From an uncultured Alphaproteobacteria bacterium (GTDB lineage: Bacteria > Pseudomonadota > Alphaproteobacteria > HIMB59 > GCA-002718135): a stretch of DNA of 62,072 nucleotides. Shown in pieces: positions 7,892-17,592 of the stretch (position 1 is its first letter; the number at the start of each line of letters is the position of its first letter). The stretch covers positions 1 to 62,072 of the forward strand of contig CACIED010000006.1 of the NCBI GenBank assembly GCA_902585605.1, in the 5' to 3' direction. A program made the position numbers and the translations under genes. The notes under the pieces are model-generated. The model had not been told where the DNA came from, did not search any database, and worked only from the letters and a program-made list of their open reading frames with translations.

Positions 7892-9184
7892 GTGTTTAAA
7901 ATTTTAAGATATCTATTTTTAGTTTCTTTAATATCATTAGGATATTATTTATTTGTTTCTGAATACTTTAATTTATCAAAGAAAAATTTTTTAGAGAGAG
8001 AGATCGTTAAAAAAAAATTAGTAGAAGATAAAAATGAAATTATTCAACAAAAAAAAGAGAAGGTGGTTTCAACTAATATAAAAAAGAGTGTTGATAAAGT
8101 ACAATATGTTCAGAAAAAAATTGAAATTTTACAGGGTGATACTTTTGTCTCTATTTTAGAGAGTTTGAACTTTAAAAAAGAAAATATTTACGCAATTATA
8201 AGCGAGATAGAAAACTTTTTTGATTTAAAGAAAATGAAAACTGGAGAAATTATAAGTGTGTTTGAAAATAATTTTGGAGAAATAAAAAAAATTGAATTTT
8301 TTAAGAACAATGAGACAATTATATCTGTTAATTTAGATAAAGAAATCAATTTAAACATAAGAGAATTAACCAAGGTTTCATTTATTGAATCTAAAGAATA
8401 TACAATTACAGAATCATTATTTTCAGATGGTATTAAAAATGGTATTTCACCAGATATATTAGTTAAAATTATAAGTCTTTTTAGTTTTGATCTCGATTTT
8501 CAAAGAGATATTAGAGTCGATACTGTTGTATCAATATCCTATGAGTTTGATGAAATAATTGAAACTGGTAGATTAGAATATAACGATATTAAATATGCTT
8601 CGATAATAATTGATGGAAAACAATTAGAATATTTTAAGTTTGTTACAGCTGATGGTTATGTTGATTATTTTAACAGAGAGGGAAAAAATGTTAAAAAATC
8701 AATATTAAAAACTCCTTTAGATGGAGCAAGAATTTCATCAAATTTTGGTATGCGTAAACATCCAATCTCAGGATTCAATAAAATGCATAAAGGTGTGGAT
8801 TTTGCTGCACCAACTGGAACGCCTATCTATGCTGGAGGGAATGGCATTGTTGAATACGTTGGAAGAAATGGAGGGTATGGAAAATATATTCGTATAAGGC
8901 ATAATAATGGATATAAAACGGCGTATGCACATTTGTCAAATTACAAGAAAGGGATATCTAAAGGTCTAAGAGTTAACCAAGGTGAAGTTATAGGATATGT
9001 AGGTAGTACAGGAAATTCTACAGGGCCGCATCTTCATTATGAAATCATTTATCAAAATAAACATATAAATCCTTTAAAACTAAAACTACCTTCTGGAAAA
9101 ATACTAGAGGGCAAGGAATTGGAAAAATTTAAAAATGCATATAAAATAATATATGCAGATCATCTGAGTATGTTATACGAATAA
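7892..9184 (+). CDS. M23 family metallopeptidase (murein endopeptidase)
   Basis: A 430-aa envelope protein: GTG start directly after the previous stop, N-terminal membrane anchor (about 4-22), a Lys/Glu-rich linker, a LysM/OapA-like middle, and a C-terminal LytM domain (about 273-390). Zinc ligands are visible as H299xxxD303 (MHKGVDFA) and H382 of HLHYE, with H347 (YAHLS) and H380 completing the active site. This complete set indicates an active D,D- or similar endopeptidase that cuts peptidoglycan cross-links in the periplasm, resembling MepM. No ATG is available near the N terminus. It abuts the convergent DUF4167 gene. Confidence 0.88.
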   Translation: MFKILRYLFLVSLISLGYYLFVSEYFNLSKKNFLEREIVKKKLVEDKNEIIQQKKEKVVSTNIKKSVDKVQYVQKKIEILQGDTFVSILESLNFKKENIYAIISEIENFFDLKKMKTGEIISVFENNFGEIKKIEFFKNNETIISVNLDKEINLNIRELTKVSFIESKEYTITESLFSDGIKNGISPDILVKIISLFSFDLDFQRDIRVDTVVSISYEFDEIIETGRLEYNDIKYASIIIDGKQLEYFKFVTADGYVDYFNREGKNVKKSILKTPLDGARISSNFGMRKHPISGFNKMHKGVDFAAPTGTPIYAGGNGIVEYVGRNGGYGKYIRIRHNNGYKTAYAHLSNYKKGISKGLRVNQGEVIGYVGSTGNSTGPHLHYEIIYQNKHINPLKLKLPSGKILEGKELEKFKNAYKIIYADHLSMLYE

Positions 9185-9598
9185 CTACTTTGTTGATCTT
9201 ACTCTCTTTTCTTTAGATGGTTCAGCTATAAATGGAATAGATTCAATAGTATCATCTTCTGCTTTATCATTATCATTTACTTCAACAGTTTCATTATCAT
9301 TATCAGAAGTTTGTTCATTCGAAGTACTTTGTTTTTGATCATCAAAATTTGTATTTTCTTCAACATTAATACCCAGCTCAACCATTATTCTATAATAATG
9401 ATCAGTAAATTGATAATAATATTCAGATTGTATCCTATCTCCTGATCTAAAGGCTTCTTTAGCAAGTTTTAAATATTTATTGTATTGTTGAGATACATTT
9501 CCTCTATTTCTATTATTAAAGTTTTTGTATCCACCAGTTTTTTTAAAACCAATTCTTTTATTACTTTTATATGCGGTTCTACCGTTTTTTTTATACAT
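9185..9598 (-). CDS. DUF4167 domain protein
   Basis: A 137-aa protein. The N-terminal half is basic and Asn/Arg-rich (about 1-35), then the DUF4167 core (about 36-78) QQYNKYLKLAKEAFRSGDRI followed by EYYYQFTDHYYRIM. The C-terminal half is an acidic, disordered Asp/Glu/Asn run ending in basic residues. The basic N terminus suggests RNA or ribosome binding, but no function is established. DUF4167 follows prfA-prmC in many alphaproteobacteria, often before clpB; here prfA-prmC-DUF4167 is kept and the M23 gene stands where clpB would be. Confidence 0.9.
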   Translation of the reverse strand: MYKKNGRTAYKSNKRIGFKKTGGYKNFNNRNRGNVSQQYNKYLKLAKEAFRSGDRIQSEYYYQFTDHYYRIMVELGINVEENTNFDDQKQSTSNEQTSDNDNETVEVNDNDKAEDDTIESIPFIAEPSKEKRVRSTK

Positions 9599-9671
9599 AT
9601 TGTTTGGAAATTAAAAATTTTTATAAATTATTAATCACTTTTTTTATACAGTTCATTTAATTTATTTCAAC

Positions 9672-10502
9672 TTATATCTTTGAAAAACTAAGAATTCTCT
9701 CGATTCCTTGTAAATCATGAACAATTTTATTTAAATGTAATCCAGAATTTTGAAATATTTCTTCACAATTTTGTCTTTGATTATTACCAATTTCGCATAC
9801 AAAATAACCTTGTTTATTCATTAAATTTTTAAGATTATTTGAATATTCTTTGTAAAATTTCAAACCATCATCACCTCCAACTAAAGCTAATTTAGGTTCA
9901 AAATTTTTAACTTCTGGATCTGTATTATTATACTGGTTGGTTGTTAAGTATGGCGGATTGGATACAATCAAATCAAACTTGCAATTAATATTTTTAAAAT
10001 CAATCAACTTTAGTTTAATTTGATCATCACAGTTATGTATCTTTAAGTTTTTTTCTGCAACTTCTAATGCTTTTTTAGAGATATCAATAGCTGTAATAAA
10101 TGCATTTTTATATTCCTTTGCAATTGATATGGCAATACAACCTGATCCAGTACCAATATCTAATATTTTTAATTTACTATTTTTATTCTTATAAATATTT
10201 AATACTTCCTCAATTATTAATTCTGTTTCAGGGCGTGGATCTAAAACAAAACTGTTTACATAAAAATTATTTTTCCAGAAAGATTTATTGTTAATTATTT
10301 TAGCTATTGGTTCTCTATTAAGTCTTTTTTGAAGATAAAATTTAAATTTAACAATATCAATATTGTCTACATTAAGATTGCTTAAAATAATTTCATTATT
10401 TTTTTTTGAAGCATGCTTTAGTAAAATTCTTAGATCTAGTTCTGGATTACTTATATTTTTTTGTTTTAATTTAGTTAAACTCTCTTTAATTAAATTATTC
10501 AT
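9672..10502 (-). CDS. prmC: peptide chain release factor N5-glutamine methyltransferase
   Basis: A 276-aa SAM-dependent methyltransferase that methylates the Gln of the GGQ motif of release factors. Visible features are an N-terminal helical domain, SAM motif [11 protein letters not shown] (about 113-122), and the catalytic NPPY at 182-185 followed by [20 protein letters not shown], the PrmC/HemK hallmark. Its start overlaps the end of prfA, whose product is its substrate, by 8 nt. Length is typical. Confidence 0.95.
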   Translation of the reverse strand: MNNLIKESLTKLKQKNISNPELDLRILLKHASKKNNEIILSNLNVDNIDIVKFKFYLQKRLNREPIAKIINNKSFWKNNFYVNSFVLDPRPETELIIEEVLNIYKNKNSKLKILDIGTGSGCIAISIAKEYKNAFITAIDISKKALEVAEKNLKIHNCDDQIKLKLIDFKNINCKFDLIVSNPPYLTTNQYNNTDPEVKNFEPKLALVGGDDGLKFYKEYSNNLKNLMNKQGYFVCEIGNNQRQNCEEIFQNSGLHLNKIVHDLQGIERILSFSKI

Positions 10503-11571
10503 TCTTCATATTTGCTAACTTTGTACTCTCTTCTTCAGCAATTAAAGGATTTATCAATTCATCTATTTTACCCTCAAGTATTTCTGAAAGATTATACAAT
10601 GTAAGATTTATTCTATGATCAGAAACCCTTCCTTGAGGAAAATTATAGGTTCTTATTCTCTCAGATCTATCTCCAGAGCCTACTTGATTTTTTCTTTGCT
10701 CAGATCTTTCTTTGTTTTTTTCTTGTATTTGATTGTCTAGTAATCTTGATCTTAAAATTTTTAAAGCTTTTGCTTTATTTTTGTGTTGAGATTTTTCATC
10801 TTGTTGAGAAACTACTATACCAGTTGGAATATGTGTTATTCTTACTGCACTATCAGTAGTGTTGACAGATTGTCCTCCTGGTCCACTTGATCTAAAAACA
10901 TCAATTCTTAGATCTTTATCAAGAACTTCAATATCAACCTCTTCAGCTTCTGGTAGAACTGCTACAGTAGCAGCGGATGTATGTACTCTTCCACTACTTT
11001 CAGTCGTTGGAACCCTTTGCACTCTATGAACACCGGATTCGAATTTTAGTTTTGAAAAAACATTTAATCCTGAAATATTGCAAATAGCCTCCTTTACTCC
11101 TTTTAAACCTGTTTCTGATATTGATAAAATATCAAATTTCCATGAATTTAAATCAGCATATCTCTGATACATATTTAATAAATCAGAAGCAAAAAGTGAT
11201 GCTTCATCACCACCAGTACCAGCTCTGATTTCTAAAATTGAATTTTTAGAGTCATTTTTATCTTTTGGTATTAGTAACTTCAATAATTCCTGTTCAAGAT
11301 CTTTGATTTGATTTTTTTTTTCAATGAGTTCCGACTCAGCTATATTACTAATTTCTAAATCATTATCTTTTACTAACTCATTAAGATTTAATATATCTTT
11401 TTGTAAATTGTTATATTCTTTAATTTTTTCTACAATTGGTCGGAGCTCTGAATATTCTCTGTTTAATTTAATTAATTCATTTGAGTCAATGTCATTCATA
11501 TTGTTTAATGAATTTTCAATTAATTTAAATTTTTCTAAAATTATTGAAAATTGTTTATCTAGATTTATCAT
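10495..11571 (-). CDS. prfA: peptide chain release factor 1
   Basis: A 358-aa class I release factor reading UAA and UAG. The stop-codon recognition tripeptide is P188-T189-T190 in [14 protein letters not shown], the PxT form of RF1 rather than SPF of RF2. The catalytic GGQ is at 232-234 in [17 protein letters not shown]. It starts 17 nt inside the end of hisS, the longest same-strand overlap in this block. TTTAT-rich DNA precedes it with no separate promoter visible, so it is probably transcribed from the lysC/rodZ side. Confidence 0.96.
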   Translation of the reverse strand: MINLDKQFSIILEKFKLIENSLNNMNDIDSNELIKLNREYSELRPIVEKIKEYNNLQKDILNLNELVKDNDLEISNIAESELIEKKNQIKDLEQELLKLLIPKDKNDSKNSILEIRAGTGGDEASLFASDLLNMYQRYADLNSWKFDILSISETGLKGVKEAICNISGLNVFSKLKFESGVHRVQRVPTTESSGRVHTSAATVAVLPEAEEVDIEVLDKDLRIDVFRSSGPGGQSVNTTDSAVRITHIPTGIVVSQQDEKSQHKNKAKALKILRSRLLDNQIQEKNKERSEQRKNQVGSGDRSERIRTYNFPQGRVSDHRINLTLYNLSEILEGKIDELINPLIAEEESTKLANMKNE

Positions 11572-12799
11572 TCAAATGATTAAATATTTGATTAAGCTTT
11601 AATTCTTTTTGTTCGCCAGTCATTAAATTTTTAATAGTAAAAAAATCACCATTAAACTCATTTTCTCCAATAATAATTATATATGATGCTGAAGATATAT
11701 TTGCTTTTGTAAATGATTTTTTTAAATTGTATTTATAGTTCCAGTAATATGAAATTCTATATTCAGATAAATATTTTTGTAGATAAAGAAAATAATCTGT
11801 AAATTTTTCATTTGTTACTGCAATATGAACAGTTGAGCTTATTTTTTTTTCGTACTCCATTAATAATGCAATTCTTTCAATACCTGCGGCCCATCCAATA
11901 CCGGGTATATCAGGCCCGCCTAATACTTTTATTAAACCATCATATCTCCCGCCACCAAGTAATGTATCTTGACTTCCTAAATTATCTGATTTGTATTCGA
12001 ATACTGTATTACAATAATAATCAAGACCTCTAACGAGATTAGCGTTTTCTTCAAAATCAATTTCTAGTATATTTAATGATCTTTTAAGATCCTCATAATG
12101 TTTTTTAGCTTCGTCTGTTAAGTATTCATATATTTTAGGGGAAGATAGTGAAATTTCAACATCTGCCTGATTTTTTGAATCTAATATTCTTAATGGGTTA
12201 CTTTCAATTTTTTTAACGCTTTCTTCTGATAGTTTTTTTTTATAGGTATTAAAATACTTTGTAAGACTTTTTTTAAAATCAATTAATGTTTTTTTATCTC
12301 CTAAAGAATTAATATGAAGTTTTATTTTAGATTTAGGTAACAGTTCGTTTAAAATATTATTTGACAGAGAAATTAATTCAACATCAGCAAGAAAATCTCT
12401 AGTTCCAAGTATTTCAAAATTAATTTGATTAAATTGTCTATATCTACCCTTTTGCGGCCTTTCCCTTCTAAACATTGGTCCAATTCCAAAGATTTTTAAT
12501 GGTAGATCATTTAAGAGATTATTAGTAATGGCCGCTCTAATCATAGGCGTTGTATACTCAGGGCGTAGTGTTAAATATTCATTATTTCTATCTTCAAATG
12601 AATACATTTCTTTTAAAACAACATCAGAAAGTTCACCAAGAGGTTTTGCAAATAAATCACTAAATTCAAAAATTGGTGTCTGGATTTCTTTATATTCTTT
12701 TAAATTAGCGTTTTTAGAAACAATATTAGAAATAAAGTTAAATTTATCTATTTCTTCCCCAAATATATCATGTGTACCTCTTACTGATCTTAATTTCAT
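11555..12799 (-). CDS. hisS: histidyl-tRNA synthetase
   Basis: A 414-aa class II synthetase. Motif 2 is [17 protein letters not shown] (108-123) with R111, Q116 and R121 in the positions of E. coli R113, Q118 and R123, which read the extra G-1 of tRNA-His. [14 protein letters not shown] and LGGGRYDGL are the histidine-A motifs, and [14 protein letters not shown] is motif 3. The C-terminal anticodon domain follows. The canonical motif 2 contrasts with the divergent HisRS known from Rhizobiales, Caulobacterales and Rhodobacterales, whose tRNA-His lacks G-1. It lies in the rodZ-ispG-hisS-prfA order. Confidence 0.95.
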   Translation of the reverse strand: MKLRSVRGTHDIFGEEIDKFNFISNIVSKNANLKEYKEIQTPIFEFSDLFAKPLGELSDVVLKEMYSFEDRNNEYLTLRPEYTTPMIRAAITNNLLNDLPLKIFGIGPMFRRERPQKGRYRQFNQINFEILGTRDFLADVELISLSNNILNELLPKSKIKLHINSLGDKKTLIDFKKSLTKYFNTYKKKLSEESVKKIESNPLRILDSKNQADVEISLSSPKIYEYLTDEAKKHYEDLKRSLNILEIDFEENANLVRGLDYYCNTVFEYKSDNLGSQDTLLGGGRYDGLIKVLGGPDIPGIGWAAGIERIALLMEYEKKISSTVHIAVTNEKFTDYFLYLQKYLSEYRISYYWNYKYNLKKSFTKANISSASYIIIIGENEFNGDFFTIKNLMTGEQKELKLNQIFNHLNDKSR

Positions 12800-12800
12800 A

Positions 12801-13898
12801 TTAATTACTAAGTTCTATTTCTTTAGTTTTTTTTCTAATTAGATCTTCAAGATAATTTTCTAAATCAACATTTTTTACAACATTATTTTTTTTACCATCA
12901 AGATAAATCATATGTGTATCATTTCCACCACCAGTTATTCCAATATTTGTCATTGTAGCTTCACCTGGACCATTAACAACACATCCAATTATTGACACTG
13001 TTATAGGTGTGGAAATATCATCTAATTTTTTTTCTAAGTTTTTTACAGTTTTTATTACTTCAAATTGTTGTCTAGCACATGAAGGACATGATATGATTTT
13101 CACACCTCTATTCCTTAATCCTAAGCTTTTTAAGATTTCAAAACCAACTCTTACCTCTTCTTCTGGCTCATCTGACAAAGATATTCTAATTGTATCTCCT
13201 ATTCCTCTCAAAAGTAAATTTCCAACTCCAATTGAAGATTTAATTGAGCCTGTTCTTTTTCCTCCCGCCTCCGTAATACCTAAATGCAATGGATAATCAC
13301 ATAATTCAGCTAATTGCTCATATGCTTTTATAGACATAAATATATCTGAAGATTTCACACTGATTTTGAAATTAGTAAAATCATTATCTTCAAGTATCTT
13401 TATATTCAATTTAGCACTTTCCACTAAAGCTTCTGGATTAGGTTCCGAAAATTTTTCTAAAATTTGTTTTTCTAAACTTCCTGCATTAACACCTACTCTA
13501 ATTGAACAATTATTATCCTTTGCAGCTTTTATAACTTCTTTTATTCTTTCAATATTGCCAATGTTACCGGGATTAATTCTAATACAAGAAGCGCCATTGT
13601 TTGCTGCTTCAATACCTCTTTTGTAATGAAAATGTATATCAGCAATTATAGGTACAGGGCTATGTTTCACAATTTCTTTTAAAGAATGTGAAGATTCTTT
13701 ATCTGGAACAGAAACGCGAACTAAATCAACTCCAAGTTTTGCAGATCTTTCTATTTGAGCAATAGTATCTTTGGCATTAGAAGTCAGAGTATTTGTCATT
13801 GTTTGAACTGCAATTTGATTATTGCCTCCAATGCTAACATTTCCAACTTTAATAACGCGCGACTTTCTTCTATTAATTTGTTGATACGGTCTAAGCAT
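12801..13898 (-). CDS. ispG: 4-hydroxy-3-methylbut-2-enyl diphosphate synthase
   Basis: A 365-aa MEP-pathway enzyme that reduces MEcPP to HMBPP with a [4Fe-4S] cluster. Cluster ligands C271 and C274 ([12 protein letters not shown]), C306 and E313 ([10 protein letters not shown]) are all present, and the TIM barrel begins with the VGGNxQIxVQTMTNT pattern. Length fits the two-domain bacterial form. The electron donor could be the ferredoxin or a flavodoxin. It sits between rodZ and hisS in an order conserved across alphaproteobacteria and supplies the isoprenoid units used by IspA. Confidence 0.95.
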   Translation of the reverse strand: MLRPYQQINRRKSRVIKVGNVSIGGNNQIAVQTMTNTLTSNAKDTIAQIERSAKLGVDLVRVSVPDKESSHSLKEIVKHSPVPIIADIHFHYKRGIEAANNGASCIRINPGNIGNIERIKEVIKAAKDNNCSIRVGVNAGSLEKQILEKFSEPNPEALVESAKLNIKILEDNDFTNFKISVKSSDIFMSIKAYEQLAELCDYPLHLGITEAGGKRTGSIKSSIGVGNLLLRGIGDTIRISLSDEPEEEVRVGFEILKSLGLRNRGVKIISCPSCARQQFEVIKTVKNLEKKLDDISTPITVSIIGCVVNGPGEATMTNIGITGGGNDTHMIYLDGKKNNVVKNVDLENYLEDLIRKKTKEIELSN

Positions 13899-13902
13899 CT
13901 AT

Positions 13903-14688
13903 TTAGTTTGTAAAATCTTTATATAAAACAAAAGAGTCTAAAATATCACCGTATTTACCTATCTTTCCTCTTACTTCATCATCTATAAGAACTAAAATGT
14001 TCCCTGCATTTCCTGCAGTAATATTGTAATTCAATTTTAATTCATATGAAAATTCTTCATCTTTATCCATTAACTTACTTAAAACAATATTATTCTCTTC
14101 ATCTCTTAATTGAAGCCAAGTTGGATTTAATATTTTTAATGTAGCAACTGTAGTCAAATTTTCATCAAATTCTATTGATGCTATAGCACTAGAATTATTT
14201 ATCAAATCACTTTTTTTAATATCACTATTTTTTGATAAATTATTAAAAGTATTAGCTTTTTCAACTATAGGTTCTAAACTTTCAGGTATATCTGGAATTA
14301 AAGCAAAGTTAATTTCATTGTTATTTTGATCAACGAATAAAAAGTAAAATGAAGTAAATACAACTAAAATTATAGAAGCAGCAAAAAATTTTTCTATTTT
14401 AAAAAAATTGTTTTCTACTATTGGGGTAATATTTTTTTTCTCTTCCTTAATATTAAATGATACTTGATCTTTAAATTTTTTGATAATTGTTTCAGTATCT
14501 AACTCAAGAAAGTTTGAGTAAGATCTTAAATGTCCAATATTAAAAATAATATCTGGATTATTTTTTATATTATCATTTTCAAGATCAATAATGATACTTT
14601 TAGAAATTTTTAACTCAATTGATATATCACTAATAGAAAGATTTTTGGAGTTTCTTGCAATTAATAAAATTTGACCTACTGTATTCAT
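13903..14688 (-). CDS. rodZ: RodZ-like helix-turn-helix membrane protein
   Basis: A 261-aa protein with RodZ architecture: an N-terminal HTH_25 domain (about 3-70; GQILLIARNSKNLSISDIS), a basic juxtamembrane stretch, one membrane helix (about 101-118; FFAASIILVVFTSFYFLFV), a linker and a C-terminal DUF4115-type beta domain (PTWLQLRDEENNIVLSKLM, then AGNAGNILVLIDDEVRGKIG). RodZ bridges MreB to the elongation machinery; no mreB is in this window. It overlaps neither neighbour and sits directly between ispG and lysC. Confidence 0.85.
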   Translation of the reverse strand: MNTVGQILLIARNSKNLSISDISIELKISKSIIIDLENDNIKNNPDIIFNIGHLRSYSNFLELDTETIIKKFKDQVSFNIKEEKKNITPIVENNFFKIEKFFAASIILVVFTSFYFLFVDQNNNEINFALIPDIPESLEPIVEKANTFNNLSKNSDIKKSDLINNSSAIASIEFDENLTTVATLKILNPTWLQLRDEENNIVLSKLMDKDEEFSYELKLNYNITAGNAGNILVLIDDEVRGKIGKYGDILDSFVLYKDFTN

Positions 14689-15900
14689 TTAATTTCCAAG
14701 ATTATATGCCTCATGAAGAGATTTTACAGCAATTTTTGTAAATTTTTTATTAATTAAGACACTTATCTTTATTTCTGATGTCGAGATAGCTAATATATTA
14801 ATGGAATTATCAGCCAAAGTTGTAAACATTTTCTTTGCTACTCCAGATTGAGACATCATCCCCATACCAATTACTGAAATTTTAGAAATATTATTATCGG
14901 TTTCAATAGATTTAAAATTAATTAAATTTTGATTTTGTTCTAATATTTTTTTAGCATTATGAATTTCACTATTTGGAACAGTAAAGGTGATATTTGCAGT
15001 TACACCATCTTGTGATGTATTTTGAACAATCATATCTACGTTAATATTATTATTGGCTAACAATCCAAAAATTGTTGCTGATATACCAGGTTTATCAGCA
15101 ATACCAGATAAAGTTAGTTTTGATTCATTATTACTAAAGCTAACTCCGCTTACAATTTCTTTTTCAATTAATTTATTTTCATCTACAACAAGAGTACCAC
15201 TTTGTTTTGTTATTGAAGAAAGCACTTGCAATGTAAGATTATTTTTCATCGCTAATTCAACGGAGCGAGTATGAAGTACTTTTGCTCCAGTAGATGACAT
15301 TTCTAACATTTCTTCGAATGCTAATTTATTAATTTTTTTAGCTTTGGGTTCTAGATTCGGATCAGTTGAATAAACACCATCAACATCTGTGTAAATATCG
15401 CATCTATCAGCATCTACAGCAGCGGCAACAGCAACTGCAGTTGTATCAGAACCACCCCTTCCTAATGATGTAATGTTTCCATCTATATCGATACCTTGGA
15501 ATCCAGCAACTACTAAAACATCATAATCATTTAAATATTTATCAATTCTTACTTTATCTATGTTTAAGATTTTAGCTTTTTGATGATTACTGTCTGTTAT
15601 AATTGGGATTTGCCATCCAAGTAATGGAATAGATTTAATATTTCTTTTTTTTAAAATAGCCGAAAGGAGTCCAACTGAAACAGCTTCGCCAGATGTTAAA
15701 ATTAAATCATTTTCAATAATCTCATTAGACTCAATTTCATCTATATATTCTTGCATTTTATTTGTAACGCCTGACATTGCGGATAAAACAACAATTAGCT
15801 TTTTGTCATTTAGTTGCTTTTCAACAATATTTGCAACATTATTGATTTTATCGATACTACCAACTGAAGTACCACCAAATTTCATTACTATAAGTTCCAT
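14689..15900 (-). CDS. lysC: aspartate kinase
   Basis: A 403-aa monofunctional aspartokinase making aspartyl phosphate, the first step to lysine, methionine and threonine. KFGGTSVG (7-14) binds the nucleotide/phosphate, SLGRGGSDTTAVAVAAA and DRCDIYTDVDGVYSTDP are family signatures, and two ACT domains (about 265-400) form the allosteric site, suggesting feedback control by lysine and/or threonine. It heads the minus-strand block and is divergent from ubiG with a 63-nt gap that must hold both promoters. Confidence 0.95.
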   Translation of the reverse strand: MELIVMKFGGTSVGSIDKINNVANIVEKQLNDKKLIVVLSAMSGVTNKMQEYIDEIESNEIIENDLILTSGEAVSVGLLSAILKKRNIKSIPLLGWQIPIITDSNHQKAKILNIDKVRIDKYLNDYDVLVVAGFQGIDIDGNITSLGRGGSDTTAVAVAAAVDADRCDIYTDVDGVYSTDPNLEPKAKKINKLAFEEMLEMSSTGAKVLHTRSVELAMKNNLTLQVLSSITKQSGTLVVDENKLIEKEIVSGVSFSNNESKLTLSGIADKPGISATIFGLLANNNINVDMIVQNTSQDGVTANITFTVPNSEIHNAKKILEQNQNLINFKSIETDNNISKISVIGMGMMSQSGVAKKMFTTLADNSINILAISTSEIKISVLINKKFTKIAVKSLHEAYNLGN

Positions 15901-15963
15901 TGACTTAAATATTTTTTAAATTATTTCAGCTATTATAATTATTGTATCTAACAAACAAGTTTT

Positions 15964-16671
15964 ATGATGAATATTAAATCAAAAAATGAAGAATTTACCT
16001 TGTTTAATCAACTTTCAGATGAATGGTGGAATGAAAACGGAAAATTTAAGATTCTTCATCAAATCAAGAGTCATAGAATGACTTATATACTAGATCAAAT
16101 TGAAAATAGGGATATTAAAAATTTAAAAATACTGGACGTAGGTTGTGGTGGAGGAATTATTTGTGAGCCACTGGCAAGATTAGGTGCTAAAGTTACGGGA
16201 ATAGATTTTGCTCCAAATAATATCAGTGCTGCTAAAATACATTCCAAAAAAAATAAACTTAAAATCAATTATGTTCATAAAGATGTTGAAAAATCTAAAT
16301 TAGATGGAAAATTTGATTTAATACTAATGTTTGAGGTTTTAGAACATTTAGATGATTGGAAAAAAACTATTAAAAAAATAAAAAAAAATTTGAATAAAAA
16401 TGGTATAATTATAATTTCCACAATTAATAGAAACTCACTTTCTAAATTATTTGCAATTAGTATTGCTGAAAATATTCTGAAATGGATACCAAAAGGCACA
16501 CATGATTATTATAAATTAATTAAACCTGAAGAATTAAAAAAAACTTTAACTAAAGAAAATTTTCATTTTAAAAATATTAAAGGTCTTGTTTATGATCCAT
16601 TAAGCAGGGAATGGAAATTGTCAAAAAACTTTATGGTTAATTATTTTTGTACTGCATATTTAATTAATTAG
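15964..16671 (+). CDS. ubiG: ubiquinone biosynthesis O-methyltransferase
   Basis: A 235-aa SAM-dependent O-methyltransferase that acts twice in ubiquinone synthesis. FNQLSDEWWNENGKFKILHQ (about 14-33) and LDVGCGGGIICEPLARLGA (57-75) are diagnostic, with GIDFAPNNI closing the SAM site and KGTHDYYKLIKPEEL in the C-terminal half. Two adjacent ATGs make the exact start ambiguous by one codon. A TATAAT lies about 27 nt upstream. The lysC/ubiG divergent pair with DUF1178 following is common in alphaproteobacteria. Its stop overlaps the convergent DUF1178 gene by 8 nt. Confidence 0.93.
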   Translation: MMNIKSKNEEFTLFNQLSDEWWNENGKFKILHQIKSHRMTYILDQIENRDIKNLKILDVGCGGGIICEPLARLGAKVTGIDFAPNNISAAKIHSKKNKLKINYVHKDVEKSKLDGKFDLILMFEVLEHLDDWKKTIKKIKKNLNKNGIIIISTINRNSLSKLFAISIAENILKWIPKGTHDYYKLIKPEELKKTLTKENFHFKNIKGLVYDPLSREWKLSKNFMVNYFCTAYLIN

Positions 16672-17077
16672 TTTTTTTTGTTGAAAAAGGTAAGGGTAAT
16701 ACATCAATATCTTCGTCCATTAGTTCTTTAGTTTGTTCAATTGAAGCTTCGCCATAAATTGCACGTTCCTTAGTTTCACCATATTTAATTTTTTTTGCTT
16801 CCTCAGTAAATTTATCACCAACATAATCAAATTCTTTTTCTATAATCTTTTTTAGCCTTTTAATATTTGAAGCAATTGATTTATTTCTTTTAGAAATTTT
16901 TGAATTTGATTTTTTGCCTACATTTGGTGCCATTAAACCCTTTCTAATTTGAATACTATTACAGGAAGGACAAGATACTAACCCTTGTTTAATTTGCTTA
17001 TTGTAGTCATTCGTATTTTCGAACCATCCTTCGAAAGAAAAGTCACAATCTGAACAAGAAAGATTAAATACGATCAT
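16664..17077 (-). CDS. DUF1178 family zinc-ribbon-like protein
   Basis: A 137-aa protein. It opens MIVFNLSCSDCDFSFEGWF, and a second CxxC (CPSC, 36-39) makes a rubredoxin-like zinc ribbon. The later KYGETKERAIYGEAS and LPLPF ending match DUF1178. Function is unknown. It is normally found next to ubiG in alphaproteobacteria, often after a nitrilase-like gene that is absent here. It is 5 nt downstream of the orphan 160-aa gene. Confidence 0.9.
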   Translation of the reverse strand: MIVFNLSCSDCDFSFEGWFENTNDYNKQIKQGLVSCPSCNSIQIRKGLMAPNVGKKSNSKISKRNKSIASNIKRLKKIIEKEFDYVGDKFTEEAKKIKYGETKERAIYGEASIEQTKELMDEDIDVLPLPFSTKKTN

Positions 17078-17082
17078 ATCTC

Positions 17083-17565
17083 TTATATTGTTTGATCTGT
17101 TTTTTTTTCAATATCAAAATCAACATCTTCAGATTCTAATTGCATAATTAATGAATTTTTTGGAAAATTTAAATTACATACTGTTCCCTTAGACAATGTT
17201 ACACCCATAAAAGGTTTTAAGCTAATATTGATATATTTTTGAGTATTTTGATTTAAAATATCAATTTTTACAAGCTCTTTAAAAATAATAAGTAGAAAAT
17301 TTTTTTTCAGTTCGAATTTCAATAATGATTTGGGTGTTTGGTAAAGGCATAATTTAAAAAAAAAATTTTTTTCAAGAACATTTATATTTTCTTCTAAGAC
17401 AATATTAGAGTTTTGTATTACTAGATTTTTTAAAGAAATTTGATCTTGTCTGTTTAAAATTTTTTCTTTCAATATTTCTAAAAAAGTAGTTCCATAGATT
17501 TTTTTATTAATATTTTCAGTTTCTTCTTTAATAATTGCAACTATCTCTTTAAGAATAATATCCAT
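17083..17565 (-). CDS. hypothetical protein, 160 aa
   Basis: I do not recognise this protein. It has no signal peptide or membrane segment and looks mixed alpha/beta, with a helical N terminus (about 1-20) and a C-terminal stretch PFMGVTLSKGTVCNLNFPKNSLIM that could be a beta-barrel strand pair. It is 5 nt upstream of DUF1178 and so probably co-transcribed with it, in the place where other alphaproteobacteria carry nitrilase, grxC or comF genes. It is divergent from the NDUFAF5-like methyltransferase by only 27 nt. It is probably a real gene, given the length, position and gap sizes. Confidence 0.6.
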   Translation of the reverse strand: MDIILKEIVAIIKEETENINKKIYGTTFLEILKEKILNRQDQISLKNLVIQNSNIVLEENINVLEKNFFFKLCLYQTPKSLLKFELKKNFLLIIFKELVKIDILNQNTQKYINISLKPFMGVTLSKGTVCNLNFPKNSLIMQLESEDVDFDIEKKTDQTI

Positions 17566-17592
17566 AATTACTTTTTATACTTTATAAAAAAA

